The notes under the pieces were generated by a model. That model saw only the letters and a list, made by a program, of their open reading frames with translations, did no database searches and was not told the origin of the DNA. The position numbers were made by a program, and so were the translations under genes. From Nonomuraea basaltis (GTDB lineage: Bacteria > Actinomycetota > Actinomycetes > Streptosporangiales > Streptosporangiaceae): a stretch of DNA of 64,000 nucleotides. This document shows positions 16,960 through 25,811 of the stretch, in pieces. The DNA lies in the NCBI RefSeq assembly GCF_005893125.1, contig NZ_VCJS01000016.1, positions 44,481-108,480 of the forward strand, given 5' to 3'. Every line of letters begins with the position of its first letter. Position 1 is the stretch's first letter.

Positions 16960-17343
16960 TTAGCTGTAGAAGCTCTTGGAGCCGCGGTTCACGATGGTGC
17001 CCCGCTCGCCCCAGTAGGTCCTGACCGTGGCGCGGTAGTAGGTGTCCTCGTAAGCGGTGGCCAGGCTCCGGCACGTGCTGCCCGAGTGGCCGTAGTAGTT
17101 GTTGTTGTCCCGCCAGGTGTACGAGGGGCCTCCACCGTTGACCGGAGTCAGCACCACCTCGACCCAGCGCGGGCCCTCGCTGTTGTACGCCTGGGCGCAG
17201 ATGGTGTCCGTACCGTCGTTGTAGCTGACGGTGCCGTCACCGACGTTCCAGGTGAACGAGGCGGCCGAGGCCGGCTGCGCGAGAGCAATGCTCGCCCCCG
17301 CAATGGCAACGCCCATCACGGCTGTCTTCATCAGTTTCTTCAT
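16960..17343 (-). CDS. Small secreted protein, unknown
   Basis: A 127-residue protein with a signal peptide (TAVMGVAIAGASIALAQPAS, cleavage near ASA|AS) and a mature part rich in Tyr, Asn and Thr. Two mature cysteines (TICAQAY and GSTCRSLA) could form a disulfide. The pattern of beta-strand-like segments resembles small secreted actinomycete proteins, but I do not recognise a family. GAAGGGGAA precedes two adjacent ATGs; I chose the second, 17343, for spacing. An inverted repeat GTCCG-TTAAG-CGGAC lies upstream at 17469-17483. Confidence 0.75.
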   Translation of the reverse strand: MKKLMKTAVMGVAIAGASIALAQPASAASFTWNVGDGTVSYNDGTDTICAQAYNSEGPRWVEVVLTPVNGGGPSYTWRDNNNYYGHSGSTCRSLATAYEDTYYRATVRTYWGERGTIVNRGSKSFYS

Positions 17344-17569
17344 CATTTCCCCTTCTGGCCTGAGCGGATCATGATGCCGCCCGTTGCAGATCTTGAACCA
17401 GTGAGTCATGACGACAAAAGGCCTTGCGCGTACTATTCGCCGGTTAGTCACGTAAACGTAGACATTCGTCCGTTAAGCGGACACGCATCGCGGATGCGTG
17501 GAGGCGGGCGCCGCGCCTGTCCAGAAATGGGTGATCAACGCCGACCTGACCATGGATGACGCAGTCGAG

Positions 17570-17600
17570 CCACGACCGCGACCACGACCACGACCACGAC
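17570..17600. repeat. Short tandem repeat (CCACGA)n
   Basis: About five copies of the hexamer CCACGA, one imperfect, just downstream of the ferredoxin reductase stop. Simple repeat, no function seen. Confidence 0.6.
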
Positions 17601-17610
17601 GCGACGGTCC

Positions 17611-18816
17611 TCAGACACGCGATCCACTTTGACCAATCTCCCTGATGACGGCTCCTGCCGCCGGCGTCTCGTGCCACCTGGCGCCGGCCGCGACGGCCTG
17701 TCGCCAGGCGCGCATGGCCTTCGGCGGCATGCCGATCCCGAGGGCCCCGGCCAGCCGGTCGCCGGTGCGGTAGGCGGCCACGAACCGGCGCTCGCCGAGG
17801 TCGCCGTCCACGATCGCCATGGCGTCGTGGCCGCGCAGGTAGCCGTAGGCCTGGATCTTCATGTCGTACTGGTCGGACCAGAAGTAGGGCACCGGGGCGA
17901 ACGGTCTGCGTGCCTGGGGGTGGAGGAGGTTGCGGGCGGCGGCCATGCCCTGTTCGGCGGCGTTCGTGCGGTGCTCGATCCGCATCGACGTACCGAACAG
18001 CGGGTTGTGCCAGCGGGCGACGTCTCCGGCTCCGTACACGTCCGGGGCGGCCGCGCTGTACTCGTCGCAGACCAGGCCGTCAGCCAGGGTCAGGCCGCTG
18101 CCTTGCAGCCATTCGGTGTTCGGCAGGGAACCGATGGCGAGGAGGACCTCGTCGGCCTCCACCAGTTCCCCGCCGGCCAGCCGTACCCCGCCGTCGGACA
18201 CAGCGGCCACGCTGACCCCGGTGCGCAGATCGACGCCGTGCTCCAGGTGGGCCTGTGACAGCACCTGCCCCACCCCCTCGCCGAGCGCGTGGGCCAGCGG
18301 CACCGGCGCGGGTTCGAGGAGGGTGACCTCGCAGCCGAGGCCCCGGGCGACGGCCGCGGCCTCCGCCCCGAGAAAGCCGGCTCCGACCACGATCAGGCGC
18401 CGCCCCGGCCCCAGCCGCCCCCGCAGGGCCAGGACGTCGTCGAGCGTGCGCAGCACGTGCGCGCCCTGGCCGGGCAGGCGGCGCGGACGCACCCCGGTGG
18501 CCACGATCAGCCCGTCATAGGACACGTCCCCGCTGTCCGACAGCCGCACCGTACGAGCGTTCAGGTCGAGACCCGTCGCGCGGACACCGAGGCGAAGGTC
18601 GAGATCGAGCGCGCTGAGGGTGTCCGGCGAGCGCAGTGTCAGCCGGTCGGGCTCCCACTGCGAGGCCAGGAGCTGCTTGGACAGCGGCGGCCGGTCGTAG
18701 GGAGCGTGTGGTTCGTCGCCGACGAGGGTGACCGGCCCTTCGAAGCCCTCCCGGCGGAGCGTCTCGGCCGCCGCGAGTCCGGCGGCCGAGGCGCCGACCA
18801 CAACGATCCGCTTCAT
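17611..18816 (-). CDS. FAD-dependent ferredoxin reductase for the P450 system
   Basis: A 401-residue NAD(P)H-ferredoxin reductase of the rhodocoxin/putidaredoxin-reductase type. The FAD dinucleotide motif is at the start (VVVGASAAGLAAAETLR), the NAD site is RLIVVGAGFLGAEAAAVARG near residue 146, and the second FAD motif is DVYGAGDVARW near 265. The C-terminal domain follows. It starts at the ATG that overlaps the ferredoxin stop, so electron flow NAD(P)H to FAD to Fe-S to P450 is encoded in one operon. Confidence 0.9.
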   Translation of the reverse strand: MKRIVVVGASAAGLAAAETLRREGFEGPVTLVGDEPHAPYDRPPLSKQLLASQWEPDRLTLRSPDTLSALDLDLRLGVRATGLDLNARTVRLSDSGDVSYDGLIVATGVRPRRLPGQGAHVLRTLDDVLALRGRLGPGRRLIVVGAGFLGAEAAAVARGLGCEVTLLEPAPVPLAHALGEGVGQVLSQAHLEHGVDLRTGVSVAAVSDGGVRLAGGELVEADEVLLAIGSLPNTEWLQGSGLTLADGLVCDEYSAAAPDVYGAGDVARWHNPLFGTSMRIEHRTNAAEQGMAAARNLLHPQARRPFAPVPYFWSDQYDMKIQAYGYLRGHDAMAIVDGDLGERRFVAAYRTGDRLAGALGIGMPPKAMRAWRQAVAAGARWHETPAAGAVIREIGQSGSRV

Positions 18817-19010
18817 TTCGCCACCAGGCGGATGGCCGCCGCTGGGCAGACCGCCGCGGCCTCCCGCACCCCGTCGTGGAGGTCGGCGGCGGGCGTCTCG
18901 TCCAGCAGGATCGCGACGCCGTCCTCGTCTCGCTGGTCGAAGACCTCGGGAGCGGCCAGGACGCACTGACCTGAGGCCACGCACTTGGGTTCGTCGAGTT
19001 CCACACGCAT
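18813..19010 (-). CDS. Ferredoxin, [3Fe-4S]-type, P450 partner
   Basis: A 65-residue ferredoxin with C10-x5-C16 (KCVASGQC) and a distal CP motif (AAAVCPAAAI); the middle cysteine of a 4Fe site is absent, as in the 3Fe-4S ferredoxins that serve actinomycete P450s. It lies 38 bp after the P450 gene and is coupled to the reductase by ATGA. Confidence 0.9.
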   Translation of the reverse strand: MRVELDEPKCVASGQCVLAAPEVFDQRDEDGVAILLDETPAADLHDGVREAAAVCPAAAIRLVAK

Positions 19011-19048
19011 GGGACTTCTTCCTTCCTTGTTTCGCTGAGGGGAGCCGG

Positions 19049-20290
19049 TCACCAGGTGACGGGCAGAGAACGCAGGCTGTAGGCGATTCCTTCGAACGCG
19101 AACTCGATCTCGTCGAACGAGGTGGCCAGGCGGAGTGTCGGCACGCGGCGGTAGAGGGTGCTGTAGACGACCTGGAGTTCTACCCGGGCGAGATTCTGTC
19201 CCAGGCACTGGTGGGGGCCGTAGCCGAAGGCCTGGTGCTGGCGGGCGGCCCGGCTCAGATCGAGCCGTTCGGGCTCGGGGAACATGCTGGGGTCCCAGCT
19301 GGCGGCGGAAATGTCGAAGATGATGCCGTCACCGGCCCGGATGACCTGACCGCCGATCTCGATGTCTTCCAGGGCGATCCGGCGAACACCGGTGTGCACG
19401 ATCGTCAGGTAGCGCAGGAGCTCATCGACCGCCGCGGCGATGACCTTCGGGTCGTCGGTGTCGCGCAGGACGGCGAACTGGCCGGGGTTTTGCAGCAGGG
19501 CGAGGGTGCCGAGGGGGATCATGCTGGCGCTGGTCTCGTGTCCGGCGATCAGTACGGCCACGCCCATGGTGGCGGCCTCGGCGCGGGTCATCTCGCCGGC
19601 CTTGATCCGGGCGGCCAGCTCCGACAGCATGTCGTCGGCGGGGTTGGCCGTCTTCTGCTCGATCAGGCCGTCGAGGTAGCCGAACAGTGCGCCGGCGGCC
19701 TCCTGCGCCTGCTGCCCTGAGGATTCGTGGCTCAACGCGACGGTGCTCTGGTGGTGGAAGAACTCGTTGTCCTCGTACGGCACGCCCAGCAGCTCGCTGA
19801 TCACCAGGGTCGGCAGGGGCAGACCCAGCGCGGTGACCAGGTCGACCGGCTTCGGCCCGGCCAGCATGGCGTCGATCAGGTCGTCGGTGATCTTCTGGAT
19901 GGCGGGTCGCAGGGCTTCGGCGCGCTTGACGGTGAACGGGCCGTTGACCATCCGGCGCAGCCGGGTGTGCTCGGGCGCGTCAGTGTTGGTGATCAGTGGC
20001 GGGGTGACCTTCGCGGCCTCCGCCCGGCCTCGGGTCATGTGGGGGAACCCAGGCCGGTTCTCATCGATGCTGATGCGGGGGTCGGTGAGCAGGGTGCGCT
20101 GGTCGGCGTGGCGGGTGATGAACCAGGGCGTGCTGCCGTCCCAGATCCGCACCTTCGAGACCGGCTCGTCGGCAGTCAGCTGCCGCACGGTCGCCGGCGG
20201 GTTGAACGGGCAGCGGGCATCCCTGGGCATCGGATATTCGGGAACGGACGATGCCGCTTCGCCGGCGGTGCCGGCCAGTGTGTCAGCCAT
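19049..20290 (-). CDS. Cytochrome P450 (CYP105-like)
   Basis: A 413-residue soluble class-I P450. The I-helix oxygen motif is IAGHETSAS near residue 246, the K-helix ExxR is DELLRY near 287, and the heme loop is FGYGPHQCLGQNLAR near 354 with Cys as thiolate. The N-terminal PMPRDARCPFNPP resembles CYP105 proteins, which act on varied xenobiotics and natural products. AGGGAGA precedes ATG 20290. The operon with its own ferredoxin and reductase is controlled, by inference, by the divergent TetR gene. Confidence 0.93.
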   Translation of the reverse strand: MADTLAGTAGEAASSVPEYPMPRDARCPFNPPATVRQLTADEPVSKVRIWDGSTPWFITRHADQRTLLTDPRISIDENRPGFPHMTRGRAEAAKVTPPLITNTDAPEHTRLRRMVNGPFTVKRAEALRPAIQKITDDLIDAMLAGPKPVDLVTALGLPLPTLVISELLGVPYEDNEFFHHQSTVALSHESSGQQAQEAAGALFGYLDGLIEQKTANPADDMLSELAARIKAGEMTRAEAATMGVAVLIAGHETSASMIPLGTLALLQNPGQFAVLRDTDDPKVIAAAVDELLRYLTIVHTGVRRIALEDIEIGGQVIRAGDGIIFDISAASWDPSMFPEPERLDLSRAARQHQAFGYGPHQCLGQNLARVELQVVYSTLYRRVPTLRLATSFDEIEFAFEGIAYSLRSLPVTW

Positions 20291-20334
20291 GTGTCTCCCT
20301 CACTTCGATCTCGGGCTGGAACGGCAAGTTCAGC

Positions 20335-20373
20335 CTTGCCGATCGGCTAGCTCATTACTAGCCGATCGACAAG
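20335..20373. promoter_or_regulatory. Operator pair A for the TetR regulator (P450 side)
   Basis: CTTGCCGATCGGCTAG (20335-20350) and CTAGCCGATCGACAAG (20358-20373), 23 bp apart start to start. They are near-perfect palindromes with the shared core GCCGATCG and lie upstream of the P450 gene. Confidence 0.8.
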
Positions 20374-20402
20374 CTATCGAGCTAGGGATTGTGGCATAAG
20401 TC

Positions 20403-20442
20403 ACTTGCCGATCGGCAAGTTTGATCCTTGCCGATCGGCAAG
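20403..20442. promoter_or_regulatory. Operator pair B for the TetR regulator (TetR side)
   Basis: ACTTGCCGATCGGCAAGT (20403-20420, perfect 18-bp palindrome) and CTTGCCGATCGGCAAG (20427-20442, perfect 16-bp palindrome). With pair A this makes four copies within about 110 bp of the divergent promoter region. Confidence 0.85.
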
Positions 20443-20502
20443 CTAGGATCGGGACATCCAGAGAGATTCGACGCTGCGGGGACGCTGCAAGAAGGAGCAG
20501 AT

Positions 20503-21090
20503 GTGGCCGTCAAAGCCGCCCAGAAGGCGTCCGGTGTGCCGCAAACCCGGGAGCGTCTCATCGACGTCGCGGTTCGCCTGTTCACCCAGCGCAGCTTCGC
20601 GGGCACGTCGCTGCAGATGATCGCCGACGAGCTGGGGATCACGAAGGCGGCTGTCTACCACCACTTCCGCACCCGCGAGGAGCTGCTCACCGCAGTGGTC
20701 GAGCCGGTGCTGCGCCAACTGCGGGACGTCATCGAAAGCGCCGAGACGAAACGCACCCCCCACGCGCGAGCGGAGCACATGCTCACCCAATATGCCGTCC
20801 TCGCCGTGGAGCATCGAGCCGTGGTCGCCGTCTTCGCCACCGATGCCGGAGCGATCGAGATGCTGCGCGCCCAGCCCGGGACACGCGACCTGATCAACCG
20901 CCAGCTGAACCTCCTCGCGGATGTCACCCCTGGCTCGGCCGGGCGCGTCAACGCCACCATGGTGCTGGCCGGCATCGCCGCCGCGGCCGGCCCGGCACTG
21001 ATCCGCCTTGATGACGACGCTCTGCTCCGGCATCTCGTCGAGGCCGGCCGCCGCACCCTGGGGCTCCGCGCTCCACGCCGCTCCGCATGA
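20503..21090 (+). CDS. TetR-family transcriptional regulator
   Basis: A 195-residue repressor-type protein. The N-terminal DNA-binding domain is classical: RERLIDVAVRLFTQRSFAGT, then QMIADELGITKAAVYHHFRT. The C-terminal part is the ligand-binding, dimerising domain. GTG 20503 is chosen because AAGGAG lies 5 bp upstream; an in-frame earlier ATG would start inside the operator. It is divergent from the P450 operon and, by inference, binds the four operators at 20335-20442. Confidence 0.9.
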   Translation: MAVKAAQKASGVPQTRERLIDVAVRLFTQRSFAGTSLQMIADELGITKAAVYHHFRTREELLTAVVEPVLRQLRDVIESAETKRTPHARAEHMLTQYAVLAVEHRAVVAVFATDAGAIEMLRAQPGTRDLINRQLNLLADVTPGSAGRVNATMVLAGIAAAAGPALIRLDDDALLRHLVEAGRRTLGLRAPRRSA

Positions 21091-21175
21091 TCGGCCGGCC
21101 ACGTGGGCTCAGGCCGGCCGGTCTCCCCCGAGGAGGGTGGGGCCGGCGACGATCGGCCCGCGGCATCACGGGGGA

Positions 21176-22018
21176 TCACGGCCAGCCCGCACCCGGTACG
21201 TCAACCTGGGTGAAGAGGACCTGACCGGTGCCGGGCGGCACCGGCACCGTCTCGGACATGCCCCGCCATTCGGCTGCCACGATGAACAGCGTCGTCCCGT
21301 CGGGGCCGCCGAGCGCGCAGGCGAAGCCGCCGCGGTCCAGCGCGACGGTCCGCAGCACCTTGCCGCCCTCGGCGACCCGCGCGCACCATTGGTTGGGCAC
21401 GTCGGCGTACCAGACCGCGCCGTCCGCATCGATGCAGATGCCGTCCGGGGTGCCCTCGCCAAGGTCGGCCCAGACCCGCCGGTCGGACAGCCGGCCGTCC
21501 GCGCCGATGTCGAAGGCCACCAGGCTGTGACGGTAGGAGTCCGCGACGATCAGGGTGGAGTTGTCGGGGGTCACCGCCATCCCGTTGGGAAACGCGATGT
21601 CGTCTGCCACCTGGTGCACCGAGCCGTCCGCCGTGACCAGGGTGACGAAACCGGGCCTGAACTCCTCTCCGCCCATCATGTCGAAGCCGATGGCGTTGAC
21701 GTAGGCGTTGCCGCGGCCGTCCACCACGATGTCGTTCCAGACTGCCTTGCCGAGGTCCGCGTGGGTGACCAGGGATCGGTCAGGCTCCTGGCGCAGCAAC
21801 CGCCCGTCCGGGGACGAGACCATCACCAGCCGGCCGTCAGGGAGCCAGGCGGTACACAGCGGCAACGACCGCAGCCTCGCGATCACCTCGCTGTGGCCGT
21901 CGAGGTCCACGGCGACGACCTCGCCCGCGGTCCAGTCGGAGAAGTACAACCGGTCACCGTGCCAGCGCGGCGACTCGACCAGGCCCCGACCGGTGAGCAG
22001 CGTCCGTACCTCGTTCAT
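21176..22018 (-). CDS. SMP-30/gluconolactonase-like protein
   Basis: A 280-residue six-bladed beta-propeller hydrolase. Family motifs seen are GLVESPRWHGDRLYFSDW near residue 12, KAVWNDIVVDGRGNAYVNAI near 92 (metal-binding Asn), IAFPNGMAVTPDNSTLIVAD near 144 and GTPDGICIDADGAVWYADV near 194. Members are Ca or Zn lactonases. I chose ATG 22018, which has GAGAGG upstream; the frame is open further. It stands alone between TetR and the F420 oxidoreductase. Confidence 0.88.
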   Translation of the reverse strand: MNEVRTLLTGRGLVESPRWHGDRLYFSDWTAGEVVAVDLDGHSEVIARLRSLPLCTAWLPDGRLVMVSSPDGRLLRQEPDRSLVTHADLGKAVWNDIVVDGRGNAYVNAIGFDMMGGEEFRPGFVTLVTADGSVHQVADDIAFPNGMAVTPDNSTLIVADSYRHSLVAFDIGADGRLSDRRVWADLGEGTPDGICIDADGAVWYADVPNQWCARVAEGGKVLRTVALDRGGFACALGGPDGTTLFIVAAEWRGMSETVPVPPGTGQVLFTQVDVPGAGWP

Positions 22019-22233
22019 CCTCGTTGCCCTCTCCACTCCGCCGGCACAGCGCCGGCGTCTCACCATCTACACGAACGACCGCCGCCCGGATCGACAAGCC
22101 CCAACCAGGCACGTCGACCTGTTCGCCCGCTGGATCGGTCAAGGAACCTCGCCATGAACGCCTCGCGCACCGCAGTCTTCGGCACCGGGAAACTCCGCCG
22201 TGCGCGGCTCGTGAGATAATGACGTCTACGGAG

Positions 22234-22274
22234 CCCTCTCCGCCTCGGGTGCAGCCCAGGCGAGAGGGTTTTTT
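22234..22274 (+). terminator. Rho-independent terminator or leader attenuator
   Basis: CCCTCTC (22234-22240) pairs with GAGAGGG (22262-22268), with an inner GCCT/AGGC stem, followed by TTTTTT. True T-tract terminators are rare in this window. It sits 70 bp before the F420 oxidoreductase gene. A GATAAT box lies just upstream at about 22215, so a short transcript of some 45 nt may start and end here. Confidence 0.7.
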
Positions 22275-22345
22275 CGTGCCCGCGATCGCGGCGACGCCCT
22301 TCCCGCGCCGGGCCCTCCCCGTCAACCCGATCAAGGAGTGTTCCC

Positions 22346-23209
22346 ATGGAACTCGGTCTGACCTGCCCTCGCTTCACCTGGCCCGGCGGCGACGCCGCCA
22401 TCGCCGGTAGATTCGCCGCTGTCGCCCGGGGCGCCGATCAGGCTGGGCTACGCAGCTTGTGGGTGATGGACCATTTCTTCCAGATCCCCAACTTCGGCTC
22501 CGTGGAGGATCCGATGCTGGAGGCGTACGGCGCGCTGTCCTACGCCGCCGCCCTCACCAGCCGGGTCACGCTGGGCGTCCTCGTGACCGGCGCCGTCTAC
22601 CGCGAACCCGGCCTGCTGGTGAAGCAGGTGAGCACCCTCGACGCGCTCTCGGGCGGCCGCGCCGTCCTCGGCATCGGCGCCGCCTGGTACGAGGAGGAGG
22701 CCCGCGGCCTCGGCCTCCGCTTTCCTCCCCTGGCCGAGCGGTTCGAGCGGCTGGAGGAGACGCTCCAGATCGCCAGGCAGATGTGGAGCGACGAGGACCA
22801 ACCGTACGAGGGCCGGCACTACAGGCTGGACCGTACGCTCAACGCGCCGCAGGCGCGCCCGCCGATCCTGATCGGCGGGAGCGGAGAGAAGAAGACTCTC
22901 CGCCTCGTCGCCGAGTACGCCGACGCCTGCAACTTCCTGTACGGCGCCGACGTGCGGCACAAGCTCGGCGTGCTGCGCGACCACTGCGCACGGCTGGGAC
23001 GCCCCTACGAGGACATCGAGAAGACCCTCCACATGCGCATCCCCGACGGCCAGAGTGTCGAGGAGAGCGTTCAGCGCTGCGCCGAGCTGGCCGCCTTGGG
23101 CATCGACCACGTCATCGTCGTCGTTCCCGACCCCGCCGACGACTCATGGCTGGGGCACCTGGCTGAGCTCGCGGCGCGGATATCCGCCATCACCCCACTC
23201 GGCCGATGA
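22346..23209 (+). CDS. LLM-class F420-dependent oxidoreductase
   Basis: A 287-residue luciferase-fold enzyme. The family pattern is SLWVMDHFFQIP near residue 35, TLGVLVTGAVYREPGLLVKQ near 76, LDALSGGRAVLGIGAAWYEEE near 97 (the glycine-rich F420 phosphate region) and PPILIGGSGEKKTLRLVAEY near 171. It fits the Rv1855c-like group of F420 enzymes, whose substrates are unknown. AAGGAG precedes ATG 22346. Confidence 0.88.
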   Translation: MELGLTCPRFTWPGGDAAIAGRFAAVARGADQAGLRSLWVMDHFFQIPNFGSVEDPMLEAYGALSYAAALTSRVTLGVLVTGAVYREPGLLVKQVSTLDALSGGRAVLGIGAAWYEEEARGLGLRFPPLAERFERLEETLQIARQMWSDEDQPYEGRHYRLDRTLNAPQARPPILIGGSGEKKTLRLVAEYADACNFLYGADVRHKLGVLRDHCARLGRPYEDIEKTLHMRIPDGQSVEESVQRCAELAALGIDHVIVVVPDPADDSWLGHLAELAARISAITPLGR

Positions 23210-23501
23210 GCCCGCCGGGCCGGGTCCTGCCAGCACGCCGTTCGGGTCAAGGTCGTTCATGAGCCTGCAAAACGGTCACCGACCTGCACAAGCGCGTGCC
23301 GGTCCGGTGACCATGGAATGCCGCGCGCGGCGGGCCGGCGGCTCGTCGCGAAGATTCTGGTAACAAACATTTCCTGAAATAACCGGTCTATCGTATTGTC
23401 ATTGACTGGAATTGTTGGAACATATGGTCAGAGTCATCGAGTGAGGTCCATAGATCGCTAACCGCTAGAGAGTGGCCGGCGAGGGGAAAGGGGCGACGCT
23501 C

Positions 23502-24338
23502 ATGCACCAGCGTGCTGTCCGAAACTTGGCCAAGCTCGATACGACGCAAGCCAGAATCACGCGGATATTCGACGCGGCGGCGGGCGGGAAGAACAACTTC
23601 CTGGTGGACAAGGACACGGTGCGCCATTTCGATCAAGTGACCCCTGCGATCACGACCGCGGCCCGCGCCGTGCTCCAGTTCATGTCCCGGGTGGTACGCC
23701 ACCTGGCCGCCGTCGAAGGCGTGGACCAGTTCATGATCGTGGGAAGCGGCGTCCCCAGCGGCCTCTCCGCCGGGCACCGGCTGCACGACATAGCCCGCCG
23801 CGCCTCCGCCAACCCGGCCCTGCGCGTCGTGTACGTGGAGAACGACCCGATGGTGGTGACCATGGCGCAGGCCACCATCGAGCCCTTCACCGACCTGGTC
23901 CGCGTCGTGGACGGCGACGTGCGGGAGATCGACGAGATGCTCGGCGACCAGGTCGTGCAGACGTTCCTCGACTGGGAGAGCCCCCTGGCCGTGCTCCTGC
24001 TGTCGACGCACAGCCTCGACGACGACGAGTACGCCCACTACGTCATCAAGCGGCTCCGGCACGCGGCGCCGAACGGCAGCTTCCTCGGCCTGTTGCACAC
24101 CACGTTCGACGGCATTCCGCCGGAGCTGCTGCCCGCCATCCGCGATCTGCTCGCCATGACGCTGCCCGGCCTCGCGATCCGTTCCCGGGATGAGGCCGGA
24201 GCCTTACTGGAGGGTCTCGACCTGGTGGAGCCCGGACTGGTGTGGGTCCCGGAGTGGCGTTCGATGGAGCGTGACCTCGCCTGCGGCGACCAGCCCAGTT
24301 CGTCGGGCAACTACGGCGCCGTGGCCCATATCCCCTGA
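23502..24338 (+). CDS. S-adenosylmethionine methyltransferase, DUF574 type
   Basis: A 278-residue protein of the Methyltransf_19 (DUF574) family, which is abundant in actinomycetes and of unknown substrate. Signatures are ARITRIFDAAAGGKNNFLVD near residue 17, FMIVGSGVPSG near 78 (modified SAM loop), VVYVENDPMVV near 107 and VVDGDVRE. A GTG ten codons earlier is in frame; I prefer ATG 23502, with GGGG 8 bp upstream. The 23210-23501 gap before it is moderately A/T-rich with no gene seen. Confidence 0.85.
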   Translation: MHQRAVRNLAKLDTTQARITRIFDAAAGGKNNFLVDKDTVRHFDQVTPAITTAARAVLQFMSRVVRHLAAVEGVDQFMIVGSGVPSGLSAGHRLHDIARRASANPALRVVYVENDPMVVTMAQATIEPFTDLVRVVDGDVREIDEMLGDQVVQTFLDWESPLAVLLLSTHSLDDDEYAHYVIKRLRHAAPNGSFLGLLHTTFDGIPPELLPAIRDLLAMTLPGLAIRSRDEAGALLEGLDLVEPGLVWVPEWRSMERDLACGDQPSSSGNYGAVAHIP

Positions 24339-24497
24339 GGCGCACGGCAGTCCTTTCCCGATCGTCCCGCTATTCACAGGTTCCACTCCGCTCGACCGCG
24401 GGACATGAAATCGCAACATTCTTGTCCGTCTCGCATTCACAAGAGGGAATGCGTGCGATTATCGTGGATTTGGGAGCGCTCCCAGCCGAGAGATGTG

Positions 24498-24914
24498 ATG
24501 AACATGCCCCTCCCCCACGGGTCCTTGTCCGCCCCGCCGATCCGCACGGTGGAGTACCTGCTGCCGTCGGTGCCGGCCGGTGTCAGCGAGGCGCGCTCCC
24601 TGGTCCGGGCGGAATTGACCGGCTGGGGCATGGAGAAGCTGATCGACGATTGCCTGCTCATAGTCAGCGAACTGGTCACCAACGCCGTCCAACACGGCGG
24701 GTCGGCCTATGCGCTCCGCCTGGAAGGCCGCGAGGACCAGTTGTACGGCGAGGTCTTCGACCCGGGCGACGGCGAGCCCCGCCGGTGCTCCCCCGGCGTC
24801 GACGACCTCTCTGGCCGTGGGCTTCAGATCGTCGCGGCGATCGCCGACGACTGGGGAGTGACGGCGGCGGACGGCGGCAAGATCGTGTGGTTCTCGGTCG
24901 GCTGCACCGCTTGA
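24498..24914 (+). CDS. RsbW-like anti-sigma factor ATPase
   Basis: A 138-residue GHKL ATPase of the HATPase_c_2 group that acts as serine kinase and anti-sigma switch. The N-box is SELVTNAVQHGG near residue 56 and the ATP-lid/G2 box is DDLSGRGLQIVAAIADDWG near 105. No sigma factor or antagonist is adjacent; STAS proteins at 36863 and 54698 in this window are possible partners only by family logic. Start ATG 24498 follows a GAGAG. Confidence 0.85.
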   Translation: MNMPLPHGSLSAPPIRTVEYLLPSVPAGVSEARSLVRAELTGWGMEKLIDDCLLIVSELVTNAVQHGGSAYALRLEGREDQLYGEVFDPGDGEPRRCSPGVDDLSGRGLQIVAAIADDWGVTAADGGKIVWFSVGCTA

Positions 24915-24959
24915 CGCATCATTCACGCCCCATGCCGAGGACGGTAGTGGGCACCTGTG

Positions 24960-25811
24960 CTACTCAGCTTCCCCCGGCCACCAGAGCGTGACCAGATCGC
25001 GGCCGGATGAGCCCAGGTCGGGCGGGCAGTCCTTGGAGACACCGGCGTCCGACAGCGCGGAGGCGACGTCGGCGCGGCGATCCGGCGGCAGGCAGAGGCG
25101 GCGGCGGACGACGTCCACGAGGGTCGCGAAGCTGCCGTATTCGGCCATCGCCGGACGGGTCCAGCGCTCGGCCTTCACCTCCAGGCCGAAGGCTTCGAGC
25201 AGCTCGATCACCTGCCCGGCCGTCGGGCCCTCGGGCCGGTCCAGGCCGTGGAACCGCTTCCAGTACGGGTTCAGCTCGGTCAGCGGATGGCGTACGGTGA
25301 CCTCCACCACCACCCGGCGGCGGGCGTGCCCGGTGAGCGCCGCGACGAACGGCGCCAGATCGGCCACGTTGTAGATCACGTGATGGCAGAGCACCACGTC
25401 GGCCACCGTGACCCGGGCGGCGGCGTCGGGCCAGGTGCCGCACACGGCCGTGGGGGTCAGGCCCAGCGGGACGGCGCGGCGTACCAGGTCGTCAAGGAGC
25501 GGCTGGTGGGGGTCCACGGCGGTCAGGGCGGTGGTGCGGGAGGCCAGGGGCAGGCTGGCGGCGCCGCCCCCGGCGCCGACGTCGAGCACCGAGCCGCCCT
25601 CCCCCAGGGCCTCCATCGCCCGCTCGTAGGACGGTCCGCCGGGCGCGGCCAGGTAGTGATCGGTGCGCCGGGCGAAGACCTCCTCGGGCAGGACCCAGGG
25701 CGACTCCGCGACACGGGCGAGGATCGGCTCGGGAATGCGCCAGGCGGCCAGGTCTTCGGCCCAGGCGCGCAGCAGTTCGGTGGCGATCATGATCTCTTTC
25801 ACTGTTCTCAT
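24960..25811 (-). CDS. Class-I SAM-dependent methyltransferase in the Phn-type operon
   Basis: A 283-residue Rossmann methyltransferase. The SAM loop is SVLDVGAGGGAASLPLA near residue 79, then LTAVDPHQPLLDDL near 99 and VADVVLCHHVIYNV near 132. Its ATG overlaps the phnE-like stop, so it is the fourth gene of the transporter operon. Substrate unknown. Its fixed place behind an anion importer suggests methylation of the imported compound or a product of it; that is inference. Confidence 0.85.
   Translation of the reverse strand: MRTVKEIMIATELLRAWAEDLAAWRIPEPILARVAESPWVLPEEVFARRTDHYLAAPGGPSYERAMEALGEGGSVLDVGAGGGAASLPLASRTTALTAVDPHQPLLDDLVRRAVPLGLTPTAVCGTWPDAAARVTVADVVLCHHVIYNVADLAPFVAALTGHARRRVVVEVTVRHPLTELNPYWKRFHGLDRPEGPTAGQVIELLEAFGLEVKAERWTRPAMAEYGSFATLVDVVRRRLCLPPDRRADVASALSDAGVSKDCPPDLGSSGRDLVTLWWPGEAE

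Noticed and set aside
17570..17600. CCACGA repeats as a CRISPR-like array
   Set aside because: Hexamer repeats without spacers; simple sequence.
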